NCBI GenBank assembly: GCA_963578475.1
Contig: CAUZCL010000008.1
Location: 1 to 64,000, forward strand
Direction of reading: 5' to 3'
Origin: SMYC01 sp963578475
GTDB taxonomy: Bacteria > Acidobacteriota > Vicinamibacteria > Marinacidobacterales > SMYC01
Length of the DNA stretch: 64,000 bases
In this document: in pieces, positions 61,559 through 64,000 of the stretch
Numbering within the stretch: position 1 is the stretch's first letter
How the letters are laid out: every line of letters starts with the position of its first letter
The notes under the pieces: generated by a model
What the model saw: the letters and a program-made list of their open reading frames with translations, nothing else
Told to the model about the DNA's origin: nothing
Databases searched by the model: none
Program-made: the position numbers and the translations under genes

Positions 61559-62734
61559 CTATGTCGTCGGGCGCACGAAAAAGCGATCGAGAGCGCGCAC
61601 CGATGTCGCGCCCGCTAAACGCATGGCGAGCTCGAGCTCACGGCGTAAGGTCGTGAGCACCATCTCCACGCCCTCTTGTCCAAAGCTCGCGAGGCCCCAA
61701 ATATAGGGGCGCCCCACAGCCACCGCCGTCGCGCCGAGTGCAAGCGCTTTGAAGATATCCGTGCCCCGTCGGAAGCCGCTGTCGACGATTACGGGAATGC
61801 GGCCGCGAACCGCGTCGATCACTTCGGGTAGGATCTCGATGGTAGAGACGCCGCTCTCCTCGGCACGGCCGCCGTGGTTCGACACGATGAGCCCATCGGC
61901 GCCGTGCTCGACCGCAAGCGCAGCGTCTTCGCGTCCGACGATGCCTTTGATGAGCACCTTCATCGTCGTGTGCTCCTTCAGACGCTCGATGAACAACCAC
62001 GTGAGGCTAGGCGCATCCAGATTGGTGAGCCCGGTGACGTCAACGTTATCGAACATCGGTTTGCGTCCGAGCCGAAAATAGATGGGCCCACTCTCGTGGC
62101 AAACGGAGCAATCCCGCGCGTCCATCCGTGCCAGGCGTTGCGCCGTCTCGCGATAACTGATCACGGGAAGGTCGACCGTCAAGACGACAGCGGGACAGCC
62201 AGCGCGCTCGGCGCGCTTCAAAAGTCCTTCGGTCACGTCCCAGCTCGCGGTCGGATAGAGCTGATACCAGACCGGCTTGTCGTGTGCGGCGTTGACGTCT
62301 TCGACAGAAGACGTCGTCATCGTCGAGAGGATTTGAAGATGGCCGCGGGTTTTCGCGGCACGCGCGACGGCTACTTCACCTTCAGGGTGAAACGCTTTCT
62401 GGCTTCCGACGGGCGCGAGCACGATAGGCGTTTCCCACCGCGTTCCGAACATCTCGATGGAAGTATCCACCTCCCGCACGTCGACGAGTCGGCGCGCGCG
62501 GATGCTGAACTTGTCGAAGCCTTCGCGATTGGCGTGCAACGTGCGATCGCCATCGACGCCGGTCGCCAAGTATCCCCAATGCGCGGGCGGAAGCACGTCG
62601 CGGGCAACGCGCTCGAAATCGAAGACACTGAACGCCTCCTCGGGGGACGTGATGGCCTTCTCGCCTGGAATCTGCGGCAAGCCCATGAAAAAGGGGCTCC
62701 CCGCGAGAAAACGAAGAAGCTCGCGTCGATGCAT
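61559..62734 (-). CDS. FMN-dependent alpha-hydroxy-acid dehydrogenase (LldD/glycolate oxidase family)
   Basis: 391 residues from ATG 62734. The N-terminus HRRELLRFLAGSPFFMG is a weak Tat- or anchor-like leader. TIM-barrel FMN enzyme: TPIVLAPVGSQKAFHPEGEV, LSTMTTSSVEDV, WYQLYPTASWDV, FMN-binding Lys in VLIKGIVGREDA, catalytic His in LIVSNHGGRAEESGVST, and VIVDSGFRRGTDIFKALALG with AVAVGRPYIWGLA. It oxidises L-lactate, glycolate or a similar 2-hydroxy acid to the 2-oxo acid, probably passing electrons to the quinone pool. Substrate not decidable. An insertion with CSVCHESG sits in the loop that differs among family members. Divergent from the broken permease. Confidence 0.9.
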   Translation of the reverse strand: MHRRELLRFLAGSPFFMGLPQIPGEKAITSPEEAFSVFDFERVARDVLPPAHWGYLATGVDGDRTLHANREGFDKFSIRARRLVDVREVDTSIEMFGTRWETPIVLAPVGSQKAFHPEGEVAVARAAKTRGHLQILSTMTTSSVEDVNAAHDKPVWYQLYPTASWDVTEGLLKRAERAGCPAVVLTVDLPVISYRETAQRLARMDARDCSVCHESGPIYFRLGRKPMFDNVDVTGLTNLDAPSLTWLFIERLKEHTTMKVLIKGIVGREDAALAVEHGADGLIVSNHGGRAEESGVSTIEILPEVIDAVRGRIPVIVDSGFRRGTDIFKALALGATAVAVGRPYIWGLASFGQEGVEMVLTTLRRELELAMRLAGATSVRALDRFFVRPTT

Positions 62735-62833
62735 GATTGGGTGGTCTCCTCTTTGGCACGCGTCGTGACGGCATTGTATGGTGCAGGGAACATCTAGGTC
62801 TATTGCGCTCGTAGCTACTGGTAAGATGGTTCG

Positions 62834-63590
62834 ATGTTTCAAGATATACGCATAGGAACGCGCCAACTTCTGAAGCGCCCGGGCTGGGCGATAGCTGTCA
62901 TCGTTGTGCTCGCGGTCGGCATTGGCGCGAACACGACCATGTTCTCCGGCTTCGAAGCATGGGTTCTGAGACCCCTCGACTTCAACGAGCCGGGCCAGCT
63001 CGTTGCGCTGCCTGGGATGCATCTATGTTCCCTACGCGGACTCGCCCACGACACGCCTCGCGGTGGCGGTCTACGACAGTGCGCCGAACCGCGGCCTCGC
63101 GGCGGCGATGCGTGAAGGATTTCAGGCCTCCGCTCCGGGCGTGCCGTTTGGCGAGGTGTTGACGATGGCGGCCTCGGTTTTCCGCTTGCGCTGGGTGAGC
63201 AGCTTTTTCAGCCGGCAGCTCGTGGCCTACGCCATCCTCGCGATGATCGTCGCGGAGGTCGGGCTCTATGGGTTGACAGCGGACTCCGTGAGCCGGCGAA
63301 CGCGGGAGCTTGCGATCCGAACGGCGCTCGGCGCTGAGCGGGCTGGCTTGATACGCTTGATCGTCGTCGAGGCGGTCAAGCTCGGTGTGGTCGGCGTCCC
63401 GATCGGCGTCGTGCTGTCGCTCGGTGTTACGCGCTTCGCGGCACGCATGCTCGTGGATGTTGGCGCTCGCGATCCTTTGGTCTTCACTTCCGTCACGGTC
63501 TTGCTGCTCGGCGTCGTCATCGTCGCCGCCTTCGTTCCCGCCCGCCGCGCTAGCGCGCTTGACCCCATCCGTGCGCTTCGCACCGAATAG
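62834..63590 (+). pseudogene. ADOP-type ABC permease with large internal deletion
   Basis: The N-terminus MFQDIRIGTRQLLKRPGWAI then AVIVVLAVGIGANTTMFSGF, VLRPLDFNEPGQLVAL is the start of an acidobacterial duplicated orphan permease, normally about 800 residues. Right after it, in another frame, comes the far C-terminus: IYVPYADSPTTRLAVAVYDS, LRWVSSFFSRQLVAYAILAM, SRRTRELAIRTALGAERAGL and PARRASALDPIRALRTE. Roughly 500 residues (two thirds of the gene) are missing, and the joint near 63010-63030 shifts frame. The C-terminal FtsX block alone is intact but cannot be an exporter. ADOP genes abound in Acidobacteriota, which supports the host assignment. Confidence 0.85.
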
Positions 63591-63602
63591 GATCTACTGA
63601 TC

Positions 63603-64000
63603 GTGTTGCGCTCTCTCTTGATTTCGAGCTGGGGCATGATGGGCGTCGCAGCCTTCATCCTGCGCGCTCTACTGACACTCACACCCATCGCCCTCGAGCC
63701 AATCCAGAACGGGAGTCTCTCGAGCTGGCACTGGGTCCTTCTCTGTGGATGGGTAGTGTTCAGCGTTTACGCAGAGGGCTATCGGGGTTTCCACCGGAGC
63801 TTTTCGCCCCGCGTCGTGGGGCGGGCGATGGCGCTCGGAGACAGCCGGAGCTGGCTCAGAGTTTTGTTCGCGGCTCCCTATTGCATGGGACTCTTCGACG
63901 CACCGCGTGGGATCCTTATCAGGAGCTGGGTTTTGGTCTTCGCCATGATCTGTATCGTCATCTTCGTCCGTCAGCTCGCGCAGCCTTGGCGAGGGATCAT
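63603..64000 (+). CDS. Membrane protein of unknown function (partial, runs off the window)
   Basis: At least 132 residues from GTG 63603, or the adjacent TTG; an in-frame TAG at 63588-63590 bounds it. Hydrophobic segments GMMGVAAFILRALLTLTPIA, WHWVLLCGWVVFSVYAEGYR and SWVLVFAMICIVIFVRQLAQ are separated by a basic loop with GFHRSFSPRVVGRAMALG. This resembles an uncharacterised membrane family with the pattern YAEGYRGF...SPRVV.RA. No catalytic motif is seen. It starts 13 bp after the permease pseudogene. The end lies beyond base 64000. Confidence 0.6.
   Translation, partial: MLRSLLISSWGMMGVAAFILRALLTLTPIALEPIQNGSLSSWHWVLLCGWVVFSVYAEGYRGFHRSFSPRVVGRAMALGDSRSWLRVLFAAPYCMGLFDAPRGILIRSWVLVFAMICIVIFVRQLAQPWRGI

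Noticed and set aside
1..64000. Stop-codon reassignment as the cause of the in-frame stops
   Set aside because: TAA, TAG and TGA all interrupt different genes, and all three serve as normal stops in intact genes here.
1..64000. CRISPR arrays, tRNA or rRNA genes
   Set aside because: I saw no regularly spaced repeats, no cloverleaf sequences with TTCRA arms and no rRNA sequence.

Overview
The window reads as a GC-rich chromosome segment of an Acidobacteriota-like bacterium (inferred from gene content; no rRNA is present). The markers are an acidobacterial-type duplicated orphan ABC permease (ADOP), Ser/Thr kinases with TolB-like propellers, a CRTAC1/ASPIC protein, an HExGH zinc metalloprotease with the domain style common there, and a GldC homologue. 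I see no tRNA, rRNA or CRISPR array.

Layout. 1-2.0 kb is a gene graveyard: IS256-family transposase, type I restriction HsdR, a frameshifted conserved protein and a serine recombinase, all broken. 2.06-14.4 kb is housekeeping: a Tat-exported DUF2225-like protein, gldC, ileS, convergent valS, hflK-hflC and a secreted zinc metalloprotease. 14.5-18.1 kb is a second decay zone: a Ser/Thr kinase, a VOC gene, a DUF4440 gene, a nitrilase and a partial copy of the neighbouring antiporter are all broken; one VOC gene is intact. 18.3-24.6 kb is a six-gene minus-strand operon: small membrane protein, PLP dehydratase, dienelactone hydrolase, gamma-glutamyltransferase, RCK/USP regulator and Kef-type antiporter. 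Then come a radical SAM enzyme (amrS), a chimeric pseudogene (kinase propeller joined to hybrid histidine kinase), an MFS carrier, a parvulin isomerase and a Tat-exported glycosylasparaginase.

31.0-39.0 kb is a tight plus-strand cluster: glycosyltransferase, AMP-forming ligase, aldehyde dehydrogenase, ABC ATPase and a large FtsX-type permease. It looks like an unnamed activation/reduction/export module. 39.1-42.0 kb holds a frameshifted terB, msrA, and a licD plus cytidylyltransferase pair with a likely ATT start. 42.0-47.0 kb (minus) holds an M28B peptidase, an ankyrin-repeat protein and a sigma-54 activator gene cut by two in-frame stops and lacking the receiver Asp; a very good -24/-12 promoter lies divergently upstream of it. 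47.3-52.8 kb holds a PLP desulfhydrase-like enzyme, a LuxR-type regulator, a TonB-dependent receptor, a serine beta-lactamase-fold hydrolase and a palindromic repeat.

The most striking locus is 52.95-57.6 kb, an NAD-type formate dehydrogenase operon. The catalytic subunit has an in-frame TGA in the exact selenocysteine position, followed by a bacterial SECIS hairpin, so it is very probably a selenoprotein. Its alpha subunit is also split: the N-terminal Fe-S half is a separate gene at the other end of the operon, so the gene order is circularly permuted relative to the fused form. The right end holds a secreted phosphodiesterase-family protein, a CRTAC1 protein, an FMN-dependent 2-hydroxy-acid dehydrogenase, an internally deleted ADOP permease and a partial membrane protein.

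At least a dozen genes are broken, some by point nonsense changes, some by single-base shifts (which could be sequence errors) and some by clear deletions or junctions.
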